64,000 nt of DNA from Sphingomonas sp. Y38-1Y (GCF_032391395.1 NZ_CP135916.1:930001-994000), one strand, 5' to 3'. Positions 1 through 8,807 are shown, counted from the stretch's first letter. Notes: a model not told the origin generated them from the letters alone. A program made the numbers and translations.

Positions 1-701
1 TGTTCCTGTCAGGCCTGGCCGGGGTCACCGATCCGGAGGCCAAGCGCAAGTTCATCGGCAAGACGTTCATCGACGTGTTCGAGGACGAAGCCCGGAAGAT
101 CGGCGGCGCTGAGTTCCTGGCGCAGGGCACGCTCTATCCCGACGTGATCGAGAGCGTCAGCTTCACCGGCGGGCCGTCGGTGACGATCAAGAGCCACCAT
201 AATGTCGGCGGCCTGCCCGAGCGGATGGACATGAAGCTCGTCGAGCCGCTGCGCGAGCTGTTCAAGGACGAGGTGCGCGCGCTGGGCCGCGAGCTCGGCC
301 TGCCGGAGATCTTCGTCGGCCGCCATCCGTTCCCCGGACCCGGCCTTGCCATTCGCATCCCCGGCGAGGTGACGAAGGAGCGCTGCGACATCCTGCGCAA
401 GGCCGACGCGATCTACCTCGAAGAGATCCGGAACGCGGGGCTCTATGACGCGATCTGGCAGGCGTTCGCGGTATTGCTCCCCGTGCGGTCAGTTGGCGTG
501 ATGGGCGATGGGCGGACCTATGACAGCGTGCTGGCGCTGCGCGCGGTCACATCGACCGACGGGATGACGGCGGAGGCGTTCGGCTTTCCGGGCGACTTCC
601 TGCCGCGCGTTGCGACGCGGATCATCAACGAGGTGCGCGGCATCAACCGCGTAACCTATGACTATACGAGCAAGCCGCCCGGCACGATCGAGTGGGAGTG
701 A
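1..701 (+). CDS. guaA: GMP synthase (glutamine-hydrolysing), C-terminal part
   Basis: The reading frame enters from before the window (first full codon at base 3) and ends at TGA 699-701, so the 5' end is missing. The visible part is the end of the ATP-pyrophosphatase domain and the whole dimerisation domain of GuaA, which aminates XMP to GMP using glutamine-derived ammonia and ATP in the cytoplasm. Diagnostic segments are [12 protein letters not shown], the [13 protein letters not shown] motif of the dimerisation domain and the C-terminal PPGTIEWE, which is nearly invariant in the family. No internal start should be used: a GTG at 75 only marks an in-frame valine. A perfect inverted repeat follows the stop. 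Confidence 0.97.
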   Translation, partial: FLSGLAGVTDPEAKRKFIGKTFIDVFEDEARKIGGAEFLAQGTLYPDVIESVSFTGGPSVTIKSHHNVGGLPERMDMKLVEPLRELFKDEVRALGRELGLPEIFVGRHPFPGPGLAIRIPGEVTKERCDILRKADAIYLEEIRNAGLYDAIWQAFAVLLPVRSVGVMGDGRTYDSVLALRAVTSTDGMTAEAFGFPGDFLPRVATRIINEVRGINRVTYDYTSKPPGTIEWE

Positions 702-710
702 CGAAGACTT

Positions 711-733
711 GAAATCCCGCGGGGCGGGATTTC
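711..733 (+). terminator. Hairpin after guaA
   Basis: Perfect 10-bp stem (711-720 pairs with 724-733) with a GGG loop, nine bases after the guaA stop. There is no T-run after it, so it is a terminator-like hairpin or 3' stabiliser rather than a classical intrinsic terminator. A second hairpin follows at 746-763 (7-bp CGGCGGC stem, GATA loop). Confidence 0.45.
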
Positions 734-951
734 GGCTTCGCCACTCGGCGGCGATAGCCGCCGCGGCCTAACTGATGGCCCGCTCCAAGGGAGCAATCTC
801 AGCATTCCCTGGGAATGGCCTCTGAGGCTCTTTTCGCTCCTGTAATTTCTTGTTGCGCTTGGAGAATGAGCGCGTCCCGCGCATTGGTCTGTCGCAGACC
901 GGCGACAGCCGGCGCACCGCAGGAACGCCACAGGACAATAGAGGAGAGCCC

Positions 952-1365
952 ATGTCCATCGCCCTCACGCTCGCCGCGCTGACGCTGGGTGAGATGCTGG
1001 AGCATCGAGTCACCGTCGCTCACGCCGGCACCGAGCATGCCGCCACCTATCGCGCGCGGGTCGCGCTCGACACCAAGACGATTGGCGCGCACACGCCCAA
1101 CCGCCCCTCGCGCCAGCAATGTGCCTGGACCGCGGCAGTGACGGTCGAGCGCGCGCTGGATGCGGCGCCCGCCGCCGCGCGCCCCGTCGCCACCGACCGG
1201 ACGCTGAAGGGCGTGCATCCGGGCGCCTGCCAGACCGCGCGCCCCGCGATCGAGGATAATGTCGCGCGCCGCAGCCCCGCGATCCGCGACCGGCTGGTCG
1301 CCGCGGCCGAGAATGACCGGGCGACCCTGGTTGCCGAGCTCGCGGCGATGCGTCCGAATGGGTGA
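952..1365 (+). CDS. Hypothetical protein, 137 aa
   Basis: I do not recognise a family. The ATG at 952 is preceded by GAGGAGA at a good distance (bases 940-946), so it is preferred over an upstream in-frame start at 850. The product is Ala/Arg-rich with a short hydrophobic N-terminus (MSIALTLAALTL) that could be a weak signal sequence. Two cysteines (RQQCAW and GACQTA) could form a disulfide if it is exported. The stop overlaps the start of the following porin gene by 8 bases, so the two are probably translationally coupled and may act together at the envelope. No enzymatic motif is visible. Confidence 0.6.
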   Translation: MSIALTLAALTLGEMLEHRVTVAHAGTEHAATYRARVALDTKTIGAHTPNRPSRQQCAWTAAVTVERALDAAPAAARPVATDRTLKGVHPGACQTARPAIEDNVARRSPAIRDRLVAAAENDRATLVAELAAMRPNG

Positions 1366-2131
1366 TCGGCATGGCTTGGCGCTGGTGCTTGCGATCGCGA
1401 GTGCCGGCGCTGGTGTCGGCGTCGGCGCCCCCGCGGCGCAGGCGCAGGAATTGTCGCGCCCGACCGCCTCGATCGAGGCGACGACCGACCATCGCCGCCG
1501 CGGCCTGAGCTGGAGCGACGGCGATCCGGCGCTCGATGCGATCGTCTCGGTTCCGCTGGCTGGATTGCGCGTCGATGCGCGCGCGACGACGACGCGCGGC
1601 GCGATCCGGCATGACGGCGCCGACATGGTGTTCGACGGCTCCGCGAGCTATTCGCGCGATCTGGCCAGCGGATTGTCGCTGACGGGCGGCGTCACCGGCC
1701 ACTTCTTCGCGGGCGCGGCGAGCAAGGCCGACTACGGCGAGCTCGACCTGACGCTCGGCTATGCGTTGGGGCCGCTGCAACTCGATTTGGGCGGCAGCTA
1801 TGCGCCCAAGCAGGACGCGATCGGCGGCGACAATCTCTACCTTCAGGCGCGCGCGAGCGGGTCGATCCCGCTGACGGGCATCGAGGTGGCGGCGCATGTC
1901 GGGCGGACGTCGGGGTCGACCGACGACCTGATCCGCGCCGCGCGGTTGCGGCCGGAGGGCATGAGCTATGTCGACTGGGGCGTGCGGGTGGAGCAGCGGT
2001 TCGGGCCGCTGGCGCTGGGGCTGCGCTATTCGGGCACGGACATCGATACCGATGCGGTGGCAGGATCGCCGTTCGCCGATCTGGACGATGCGGGGCACAA
2101 GCTGACCGCGCACGCGGCGGTGTTCTTCTAG
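1358..2131 (+). CDS. TorF-family putative porin
   Basis: A 257-aa outer-membrane protein of the Gcw_chp/TorF type common in sphingomonads. The ATG at 1358 overlaps the end of the previous gene and starts a clear signal peptide (MGDRHGLALVLAIASA, cleavage near AQAQE). The mature part begins with the family hallmark ASIEATTDHRRRGLS and continues as alternating amphipathic beta-strands (for example YGELDLTLGYALG and LQLDLGGSYAPK), ending in an aromatic residue (AAVFF), as expected for assembly by the BAM complex. The substrate is unknown. A large palindromic repeat follows the gene and probably ends both this transcript and the convergent clpA transcript. Confidence 0.8.
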   Translation: MGDRHGLALVLAIASAGAGVGVGAPAAQAQELSRPTASIEATTDHRRRGLSWSDGDPALDAIVSVPLAGLRVDARATTTRGAIRHDGADMVFDGSASYSRDLASGLSLTGGVTGHFFAGAASKADYGELDLTLGYALGPLQLDLGGSYAPKQDAIGGDNLYLQARASGSIPLTGIEVAAHVGRTSGSTDDLIRAARLRPEGMSYVDWGVRVEQRFGPLALGLRYSGTDIDTDAVAGSPFADLDDAGHKLTAHAAVFF

Positions 2132-2157
2132 GCTGCCGCCGTTATTCGCAAGCGTAC

Positions 2158-2244
2158 GTCACCCCGGTCTCAGAGCCGGGGTCCCGCTTCCTCTTGCCTG
2201 TCAGGTAAGGAAGAAGCGGGACCCCGGATCAAGTCCGGGGTGAC
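2158..2244. repeat. Palindromic intergenic repeat, family A copy 1
   Basis: An 87-bp imperfect palindrome with arms of about 33 bp (2158-2190 and 2212-2244) starting GTCACCCCGG and ending CCGGGGTGAC. It lies between the convergent porin and clpA genes. Near-identical elements occur at 18215-18310, 20266-20361 and 39076-39166, so this is a dispersed REP-like family. It could act as a bidirectional terminator here. Confidence 0.9.
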
Positions 2245-2269
2245 AGTCGTGGTTGGGCCAATGTAGGCC

Positions 2270-4597
2270 TTATTCCGCCTTCGCTTCCTCGGACTTCTTG
2301 CCACCCTTGCGCTTCGCCTTCTTGGGCGGGGCGGGGATGATCTCGAAGGCGAGGGCGCCGTCCTTCAGCTTAACGCTGACTTCACCGCCATGGACGAGCT
2401 TGCCGAACAGAAGCTCCTCGGCGAGCGGCTGCTTGACCTTTTCCTGGATCAGGCGGCCCATCGGGCGGGCGCCATAGAGCTTGTCATAGCCGCGCTCGGT
2501 CAGCCAGGTCTTGGACTCGTCGTCGAGGCGGATGTGAACGCCGCGGTCGGCGAGCTGAAGCTCGAGCTGGAGGATGAACTTGTCGACGACGCGGTTGACC
2601 ACCGCCGGCGGCAGATAGGCGAACGGCACGATCGCATCGAGGCGGTTGCGGAACTCGGGGGTGAAGAGCTTCTTCACCGCTTCTTCCTGGACGTCCTCGC
2701 GCGCGATCTCGCCGAAGCCGATCGACTCCTTCGCCATGTCCGACGCACCGGCGTTGGTGGTCATGATGAGGATGGTGTTGCGAAAGTCGACGGTCTTGCC
2801 GTGGTGGTCGGTCAGCTTCCCGTTGTCCATCACCTGCAGCAGGATATTGAACAGGTCGGGATGCGCCTTCTCGATCTCGTCGAGGAGCAGCACGCTGTGC
2901 GGGTTCTGGTCGACCGCGTCGGTGAGCAGGCCGCCCTGGTCATAGCCGACATAGCCCGGGGGCGCACCGATCAGCCGGCTGACCGAGTGGCGCTCCATAT
3001 ATTCGGACATGTCGAACCGCTGGAGCGGGATGCCCATGATCTCGGCAAGCTGCTTGGCGACTTCGGTCTTGCCGACGCCCGTGGGGCCGGAGAAGAGGTA
3101 GTTGCCGATCGGCTTGTCGGGATCGCGCAGCCCCGCGCGGCTGAGCTTGATCGCCGAGGACAGCACCTCGATCGCGGTATCCTGGCCGAACACCACGCGC
3201 TTCAGGTCGGTCTCCAGGTTGGCGAGCACGCGCGTGTCGTCGCTCGACACCGTCTTCGGCGGGATCCGCGCCATGGTCGCGATGACCTGCTCGATCTCCT
3301 TGGGCGTGATGACCTTCTTGCGCTTGGCTGGGGGCACCAGCATCTGCATCGCGCCGACCTCGTCGATCACGTCGATCGCCTTGTCGGGGAGCTTGCGGTC
3401 GTTGATGTAGCGGCTTGAGAGCTCGACCGCCGACTTGATCGCGTCGGGCGTGTACTTGACCGAATGATGCTCCTCGAACGCAGAGCGCAGGCCGGCGAGG
3501 ATCTTGATCGTGTCCTCGACCGTCGGCTCATTGACGTCGATCTTCTGGAACCGGCGCAGCAGCGCGCGATCCTTTTCGAAGTGGTTGCGGAACTCCTTGT
3601 AGGTGGTCGACCCGATGCAGCGGATCGTACCGCCCGACAGTGCGGGCTTGAGGAGGTTAGACGCGTCCATCGCCCCGCCGCTGGTCGCGCCGGCACCGAT
3701 GACGGTGTGAATCTCGTCGATGAAGAGGACCGCGTGCGGCAGCTTCTCGAGCTCCGACACGACCTGCTTCAGCCGCTCCTCGAAATCGCCGCGATAGCGC
3801 GTGCCGGCCAGCAGCGCGCCCATGTCAAGCGAATAGATGACCGCGGGCTTGAGCACGTCGGGGACGTCGCCCTCGACGATCTTGCGCGCCAGGCCCTCGG
3901 CGATCGCGGTCTTGCCGACGCCGGGATCGCCCACATAGAGCGGGTTGTTCTTCGACCGGCGGCAGAGGATCTGGACGGTGCGGTCGACTTCCGGCCCGCG
4001 GCCGATCAGCGGATCGACCTTGCCGTTTTTGGCCTTTTCGTTGAGGTCGACGGTGAACTGCTTGAGCGCGCTTTCGCCCTTTTGGTTCTTGTCGGCCTGC
4101 TTGGGCTGGGGCTTTTCCTCCTCGGCGCCCTTGACCTCGCGAGCCTCCGTGGGCGCACCGCCCTTGCCGACGCCGTGGCTGATGAAGCTGACGGCATCCA
4201 GGCGGCTCATGTCCTGCTGCTGGAGGAAATAGACGGCGTAGCTCTCGCGCTCGCTGAACAAAGCGACGAGCACGTTGGCGCCGGTCACCTCGTCCCGGCC
4301 CGAGGACTGGACGTGGAGGATCGCGCGCTGGACGACGCGCTGGAACCCGCTGGTGGGCGAGGGGTCGGTGACGTTCTCGACCTTCAGCGCCTCGAGCTCG
4401 GTATCGAGATAGTGCGCGACGGTGGTCTTGAGATCGCCCAGGTCGACGCCGCAGGCGCTCATCACCTTGGACGCATGCTCGTCGTCGACGAGCGCGAGGA
4501 GAAGGTGCTCGAGCGTCGCATATTCGTGGCGGCGCGAGGACGCGGCCTCCAGCGCCTTGTGCAGCGTGGATTCGAGGGCGGATGCGAAGGACGGCAT
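2270..4597 (-). CDS. clpA: ATP-dependent Clp protease ATP-binding subunit ClpA
   Basis: A 775-aa Hsp100 unfoldase that feeds substrates into ClpP. Residues 1-150 form the double Clp-N domain (MPSFASALESTLHKALEAA). The first AAA+ module has Walker A GDPGVGKT at 223-230 and Walker B VLFIDEIH. The second has GPTGVGKTE near residue 505 and VLLLDEIEKAHPD. The IGF tripeptide in KESIGFGEIA is the ClpP-docking loop, so it is ClpA rather than ClpB. The C-terminus is Lys/Glu-rich. The adaptor gene clpS, usually just upstream of clpA, is not between this gene and the next one. Confidence 0.97.
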   Translation of the reverse strand: MPSFASALESTLHKALEAASSRRHEYATLEHLLLALVDDEHASKVMSACGVDLGDLKTTVAHYLDTELEALKVENVTDPSPTSGFQRVVQRAILHVQSSGRDEVTGANVLVALFSERESYAVYFLQQQDMSRLDAVSFISHGVGKGGAPTEAREVKGAEEEKPQPKQADKNQKGESALKQFTVDLNEKAKNGKVDPLIGRGPEVDRTVQILCRRSKNNPLYVGDPGVGKTAIAEGLARKIVEGDVPDVLKPAVIYSLDMGALLAGTRYRGDFEERLKQVVSELEKLPHAVLFIDEIHTVIGAGATSGGAMDASNLLKPALSGGTIRCIGSTTYKEFRNHFEKDRALLRRFQKIDVNEPTVEDTIKILAGLRSAFEEHHSVKYTPDAIKSAVELSSRYINDRKLPDKAIDVIDEVGAMQMLVPPAKRKKVITPKEIEQVIATMARIPPKTVSSDDTRVLANLETDLKRVVFGQDTAIEVLSSAIKLSRAGLRDPDKPIGNYLFSGPTGVGKTEVAKQLAEIMGIPLQRFDMSEYMERHSVSRLIGAPPGYVGYDQGGLLTDAVDQNPHSVLLLDEIEKAHPDLFNILLQVMDNGKLTDHHGKTVDFRNTILIMTTNAGASDMAKESIGFGEIAREDVQEEAVKKLFTPEFRNRLDAIVPFAYLPPAVVNRVVDKFILQLELQLADRGVHIRLDDESKTWLTERGYDKLYGARPMGRLIQEKVKQPLAEELLFGKLVHGGEVSVKLKDGALAFEIIPAPPKKAKRKGGKKSEEAKAE

Positions 4598-4724
4598 TTG
4601 GGGAATTACTCCGGTGGGGCCGCAGGGGGACTCGCGACCCGGGACTGCAATGTCGGGTGCGGTAGCGCGGTGTGCAAGACGGTCGGGATCGGGCGGGGCC
4701 GCAGGTAAGGGATGCGGCCCGGCA

Positions 4725-4922
4725 TCATCGGCGGAACAGCGCGTCGGCGCTCTTTCGGTGCCCGCCGGCGCGATCGCGATGCGCCTTCACGCGCTCGATC
4801 TCGGCCTCCAGTGCGGCGATGCGCGCGCCCAGCTCCTCGATCGAGAGGGGATCGAGATCCTGGCGCGCCAGCATCGCGACGGGATCGTCGCTGCGCCGCG
4901 GCAGATTATCGTCGGCGTCCAT
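4725..4922 (-). CDS. DUF1192 family protein
   Basis: A small acidic-then-basic 65-aa protein. The start at 4922 (MDADDNLPRRSDDPV) matches the usual N-terminus of the DUF1192 family better than a longer form starting at 4958. The middle (LSIEELGARIAALEAEIERVKAH) is a coiled-coil heptad segment, followed by a polar tail. Function is unknown; the family is restricted to Alphaproteobacteria. It lies upstream of clpA on the same strand and is divergent from the oxidoreductase gene, with 92 bp between their starts. Confidence 0.8.
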   Translation of the reverse strand: MDADDNLPRRSDDPVAMLARQDLDPLSIEELGARIAALEAEIERVKAHRDRAGGHRKSADALFRR

Positions 4923-5014
4923 GGTCGGGAGCGTTGACCGCCCGGGCTTCGATGTCAATAAGCGCGGGATTCACCATCGACATATGGGGCGGCGATGGAT
5001 CGGGGGAACGCGTG

Positions 5015-6010
5015 ATGGAACGAGCCGAGACGATGCGCGCGATCGATCCCGAAACGCCGGGCGGACCCGAGGTGCTGCGCCTGGTCGAGCGGCGCGTGCC
5101 GCAACCGGGCGAGGGCGAGGTGCTGATCCGCGTCGCCGCCGCGGGGGTCAACCGCCCCGACGTGCTCCAGCGCCAGGGCGGCTATGCGCCGCCGCCGGGC
5201 GCGCCGTCGATCCCGGGGCTGGAGATCGCGGGCGAGGTCGTGGCCGTGGGCGAGGGCGTGGAGCCCGCGCTGATCGGCCAGCCGATGTGCGCGCTGGTCG
5301 CCGGCGGCGGCTATGCCGAATATTGCGTCGCGCCCGCGGGTCAGTGCCTGTCGGTGCCGGAGAGCCTGTCGATGGTCGAGGCGGCGGCGATCCCGGAGAC
5401 GCTGTTCACCGTCTGGACCAACCTGTTCGAGCGCGGCTTTGCCAGTGAAGGCGACACGGTGCTGGTCCATGGCGGCACCAGCGGCATCGGCACGATGGCC
5501 ATTTCGCTGTGCAAGCTGTTCGGGGTCGAGATCATCGTCACGGCCGGGTCGGCGGACAAGTGCGCGCGGGCGCTTGAGCTCGGCGCGGATCACGCGATCG
5601 ACTACAAGGCGGACGACTTCGTCGAGGCGGTGAAGCGGATCACCGGCGGGCGCGGCGTCGCGGTGGTGCTCGACATGGTTGGCGGCGACTATCTGCCGCG
5701 CAACCTCAAGTGTCTGGCCGAGGACGGGCGTCACGTGTCGATCGCCGTGCAGCGCGGGGCGGAGGCGACGATCCCGATCTTCGACATCATGCGTAGGCGG
5801 CTTACGCTGACGGGCTCGACGCTGCGCCCGCGCGACACGGGGTTCAAGTCGATGGTCGCCGACGAACTCGCCCGCACCGTCTGGCCGCATGTCGAGGCGG
5901 GACGGCTGAAGCCGGTGATGGACGTGACCTTCCCGCTGGAGCGCGCGGCCGACGCGCATGCGCGGATGGAAGCGGGGGACCATGTGGGGAAGATCGTGCT
6001 GACGATCTGA
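5015..6010 (+). CDS. NAD(P)H:quinone oxidoreductase, PIG3 type
   Basis: A 331-aa zinc-independent member of the medium-chain dehydrogenase family. The N-terminal GroES-like fold includes the quinone-oxidoreductase signature GVNRPDVLQRQG. The nucleotide-binding motif is VLVHGGTSGIGTMA (about residues 150-163), the GTSGIG form typical of the TP53I3/PIG3 group, which reduces quinones with NADPH. The zinc ligands of true alcohol dehydrogenases are absent. I use ATG 5015 because GGGGGAA lies upstream at a suitable distance; ATG 5033 (MRAIDPETPGGPEV) is an alternative. The frame is open further upstream, but that sequence runs through the DUF1192 gene and is not credible. Confidence 0.88.
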   Translation: MERAETMRAIDPETPGGPEVLRLVERRVPQPGEGEVLIRVAAAGVNRPDVLQRQGGYAPPPGAPSIPGLEIAGEVVAVGEGVEPALIGQPMCALVAGGGYAEYCVAPAGQCLSVPESLSMVEAAAIPETLFTVWTNLFERGFASEGDTVLVHGGTSGIGTMAISLCKLFGVEIIVTAGSADKCARALELGADHAIDYKADDFVEAVKRITGGRGVAVVLDMVGGDYLPRNLKCLAEDGRHVSIAVQRGAEATIPIFDIMRRRLTLTGSTLRPRDTGFKSMVADELARTVWPHVEAGRLKPVMDVTFPLERAADAHARMEAGDHVGKIVLTI

Positions 6011-6107
6011 AGACCGAGGCATCACAACCCCGTAACCCTCCCGCCGCGCTCATGTAACAATCCTCGGCCATCGCGGTTCAAGCCAATCGCTTGCCGGGGA
6101 ACATGCC

Positions 6108-6986
6108 ATGGGCACCGTCACCAAGCTGCCGTTCGAGGCTGCCGACCTGTTCGACTTCGCCGCCAGCGCACCGCAGCGGCCCGAGCGGGACGGGATCGTC
6201 CGCCGCCGCTATCGAACGATCTGGATCAGCGACGTCCATCTGGGCACGCGCGGCTGCAATGCCGAGATGCTGATCGACTTCCTCGACCATGTCGACAGCG
6301 AGACGATGTACCTGGTCGGCGACATCTTCGACGGGTGGCAGCTAAAGAAGAAGTTCTACTGGCCCGCCAGCCACAACGACATCGTCTGGCGCATCCTGAA
6401 GCGTGCCAAGCGCGGCACCGACATCGTCTACATTCCCGGCAACCATGACGAAATGTTCCGCCAGTTCACCGGGCTCGACTTCGGCGGCGTGCGGATCAAG
6501 CGGCAGGCGATCCACACCACCGCCGACGGGCGCCGGCTGCTCGTCCTGCATGGTGACGAGTTCGACGCGATCACGCTCTCGCACCGCTGGCTCGCGCACC
6601 TTGGCGACGCGGCGTACCATGTGATGATGGTCCTCAACCGCTGGGTGAACCTGTATCGCCGCGCGGCGAACCTGCCTTACTGGTCGCTCAGCAAATACGC
6701 CAAGCACAAGGTCAAGAACGCGGTCGAGTTCATCTCCAAATTCGAGGAGATCGTCGCGCACGAGGCGGGCGTCCGCGGTGTCGACGGGGTGATCGCCGGA
6801 CACATCCACACCGCGGACTATCGCCGGATCGACGGAATCGATTATTATAACGACGGCGATTGGGTCGAAGGGTGCACCGCGCTCGTTGAGCATCACGACG
6901 GCCGGATGGAGATCCTGCTCTGGGCGGACGAGATCAAGGCGAGAGAAGCGGCACTGACGGCCGCGACGACGCGGGCGGCGGCCTGA
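6108..6986 (+). CDS. UDP-2,3-diacylglucosamine diphosphatase-like metallophosphoesterase
   Basis: A 292-aa calcineurin-type phosphoesterase. All five metal-site blocks are present: SDVHLG (D42, H44), GDIFDGW (D72), GNHDE (N112, H113), HGDEFD (H149) and GHIHT (H232, H234). The fold and spacing resemble LpxH, which hydrolyses UDP-2,3-diacylglucosamine in lipid A synthesis. This alphaproteobacterial branch may use another nucleotide-linked or lipid phosphate. The helical insert between HGDEFD and GHIHT is rich in aromatic and basic residues, suited to membrane-surface lipid. The start is preceded by GGGGAA. A glycosyltransferase follows 17 bp downstream, which points to a shared envelope glycolipid role. 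Confidence 0.85.
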   Translation: MGTVTKLPFEAADLFDFAASAPQRPERDGIVRRRYRTIWISDVHLGTRGCNAEMLIDFLDHVDSETMYLVGDIFDGWQLKKKFYWPASHNDIVWRILKRAKRGTDIVYIPGNHDEMFRQFTGLDFGGVRIKRQAIHTTADGRRLLVLHGDEFDAITLSHRWLAHLGDAAYHVMMVLNRWVNLYRRAANLPYWSLSKYAKHKVKNAVEFISKFEEIVAHEAGVRGVDGVIAGHIHTADYRRIDGIDYYNDGDWVEGCTALVEHHDGRMEILLWADEIKAREAALTAATTRAAA

Positions 6987-7003
6987 CCGCGGCTCACGCG
7001 CCG

Positions 7004-8026
7004 ATGCGTATCGCCATCGTCACCGACGCCTGGGAACCGCAGGTCAATGGCGTCGTCCGTACGCTGAAATCGGTGCGTCAGGTTCTCGAAGGGCAGGGGC
7101 ATGTGGTCGAGGTGATCTCGCCCGACCTGTTCTATTCGGTGCCGTGCCCGACCTATCCCGAGATCCGGCTGGCGATGGCGACGACCGGCGCGGTGGGCGC
7201 GCTGATCGAGGAATTCGCGCCCGACGCGGTGCATCTGGCGACCGAGGGACCGGTGTGCGTGGCGGCGCGGCGATGGTGCCTGCGCCACGACTATGCGTTT
7301 ACCACCGCCTATCACACGCAGTTTCCCGACTATGTCTCGGCGCGGTCGGGTGTCCCGGCGGAGTGGATCTGGCGTTATATCCGCTGGTTCCATGCGCCCG
7401 CGCAGGCGGTGCTCGCCTCCACCCCGTCGATCCGCCGGACGCTGGAAGCGCATGGGCTCACCCAGGTGCGGCATTGGGGGCGGGGCGTGGACCTGGCGCG
7501 CTTCCATGCCGGCGTCGAGCCGCACCCGGCGCTCGCCGGCCTGGCCGGGCCGATCCAGCTCTATGTCGGCCGGGTCGCGGTCGAGAAGAATATCGAGGCG
7601 TTCCTGAAGACGCACCACCCGGGCACCAAGGTGGTCGTCGGCGACGGCCCCGCGCGGGCGCAGCTGGAGGCAGCCTATCCCGACGCGGTGTTCCTGGGTG
7701 CGCGGTTCGGCGACGAGCTCGCGCAATGCTATGCCGGGGCGGACGTGTTCGTGTTTCCCAGCCGCACCGACACCTTTGGCCTGGTGATGATCGAGGCGCT
7801 CGCCTGCGGCACGCCGGTCGCGGCCTATCCGGTGACGGGGCCGGTCGACGTGCTGACGCCCGAGACCGGCGCGATGGACGAGGAGCTGGATACCGCGATC
7901 GCCGCCGCGCTCGCGTGCGACCGGGGACGGTGCGCCGCCTATGGCCGCGGCTTCACCTGGGAAGCGAGTGCGGGCCAGTTCCTCGACGCGCTGGTCGCCA
8001 TCCACCGGCCGGCCGTCGCCGCCTGA
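7004..8026 (+). CDS. Glycosyltransferase family 4 (GT-B), mannosyltransferase-like
   Basis: A 340-aa GT-B enzyme. The N-terminus MRIAIVTDAWEPQVNGVVRT with its early NGV loop is characteristic of the MgtA/PimB-like branch that adds hexose from a nucleotide sugar to a lipid acceptor. The C-terminal donor domain has GRVAVEKN (the R/K-E-K-N donor motif) and the E-x7-E region in FPSRTDTFGLVMIEALACG. There is no transmembrane segment, so it would act peripherally on the inner membrane. It is transcribed with the LpxH-like gene just upstream, suggesting a glycolipid or sphingolipid substrate; donor and acceptor cannot be read from the sequence. Confidence 0.87.
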   Translation: MRIAIVTDAWEPQVNGVVRTLKSVRQVLEGQGHVVEVISPDLFYSVPCPTYPEIRLAMATTGAVGALIEEFAPDAVHLATEGPVCVAARRWCLRHDYAFTTAYHTQFPDYVSARSGVPAEWIWRYIRWFHAPAQAVLASTPSIRRTLEAHGLTQVRHWGRGVDLARFHAGVEPHPALAGLAGPIQLYVGRVAVEKNIEAFLKTHHPGTKVVVGDGPARAQLEAAYPDAVFLGARFGDELAQCYAGADVFVFPSRTDTFGLVMIEALACGTPVAAYPVTGPVDVLTPETGAMDEELDTAIAAALACDRGRCAAYGRGFTWEASAGQFLDALVAIHRPAVAA

Positions 8027-8033
8027 ACATCGC

Positions 8034-8061
8034 TTGCCCTTTGCAGGGCGTTGCATTAGAT
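8034..8061 (+). promoter_or_regulatory. Candidate sigma-70 promoter for trcR
   Basis: TTGCCC (8034-8039), 16-bp spacer, TTAGAT (8056-8061). It lies just after the glycosyltransferase stop and 65 bp before the trcR start. A strong hairpin follows within what would be the 5' leader. Confidence 0.4.
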
Positions 8062-8074
8062 TGGTCAGGTTAGC

Positions 8075-8108
8075 GGCCACCCGGCGACGGGTGGCCCTTA
8101 TTGTTTTC
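8075..8108 (+). terminator. Intrinsic terminator or leader hairpin
   Basis: Perfect 9-bp stem (8075-8083 with 8088-8096) closed by a GCGA tetraloop of the GNRA class, followed by the T-rich CTTATTGTTTT. It most simply ends the glycosyltransferase transcript. It also lies between the candidate trcR promoter and the trcR ribosome site, so it could act as an attenuator. Confidence 0.7.
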
Positions 8109-8125
8109 GCATTCGGAGATTGGCC

Positions 8126-8794
8126 GTGGCCCAGCCGCTCATGCCGCACGCGACCGCCTCTTGGCTGGTCGACAACACCTCGCTCTCGTTCGAGCAGATT
8201 GCCGATTTCTGCGGCCTCCACATCCTGGAAGTGCAGGCGATCGCCGACGATACCGCCGCGACCAAGCTGACCGGCCGCGACCCCGTCCGCGCGCACGAGC
8301 TGACGATGGACGAGATCGAGAAGGGTCAGGCGAACCCCGACTATCAGCTTCAGATGCTGAAGGGTCCGGAGCAGGTCCGCCGCACCAAGGGGCCGCGCTA
8401 TACGCCGGTCAGCAAGCGCCAGGACAAGCCCGACGGCATCGCCTGGATCATCCGCAACCATCCCGAGATTTCGGACGGCGCGATCGGCAAGCTGATCGGC
8501 ACCACGCGCACGACGATCGCGGCGATCCGCGACCGCACGCACTGGAACATCGGCAACATCACGCCGAAGGATCCGGTGACGCTGGGCCTCTGCTCGCAGC
8601 GCGAGCTCGATGCGCTGGTGGCCAAGGCCGCGAAGGCGGCGGGGATCGAGGCGCAGCCCGATACGCGGCTGGAGGGCGACCGCGAGGCGTTGCTCGAGCA
8701 GCTCCGCGCCGAGCGCGAGCAGGCCGCGCGCGATGCCGAGAATGGCGGCGTGGTCGCGCCCAAGCCGCTGTTCGAAGACCCGTTCCGGCGGTAA
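8126..8794 (+). CDS. trcR: Cell cycle transcriptional regulator TrcR (DUF1013)
   Basis: A 222-aa protein of the alphaproteobacterial DUF1013 family. The GTG at 8126 is chosen because GGAGA (8115-8119) is correctly spaced to it and MAQPLMPHATASWLVDNT is the usual family N-terminus; a TTG at 8120 is too close. It has two helix-turn-helix-like segments, one in LSFEQIADFCGLHILEVQAI and one in ISDGAIGKLIGTTRTTIAAI. The C-terminal third is a charged helix. The family is known as TrcR and is linked to cell-cycle control and RNA polymerase in Alphaproteobacteria. Its exact targets cannot be inferred here. Confidence 0.9.
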   Translation: MAQPLMPHATASWLVDNTSLSFEQIADFCGLHILEVQAIADDTAATKLTGRDPVRAHELTMDEIEKGQANPDYQLQMLKGPEQVRRTKGPRYTPVSKRQDKPDGIAWIIRNHPEISDGAIGKLIGTTRTTIAAIRDRTHWNIGNITPKDPVTLGLCSQRELDALVAKAAKAAGIEAQPDTRLEGDREALLEQLRAEREQAARDAENGGVVAPKPLFEDPFRR

Positions 8795-8807
8795 TTCGTT
8801 GAAGGCC

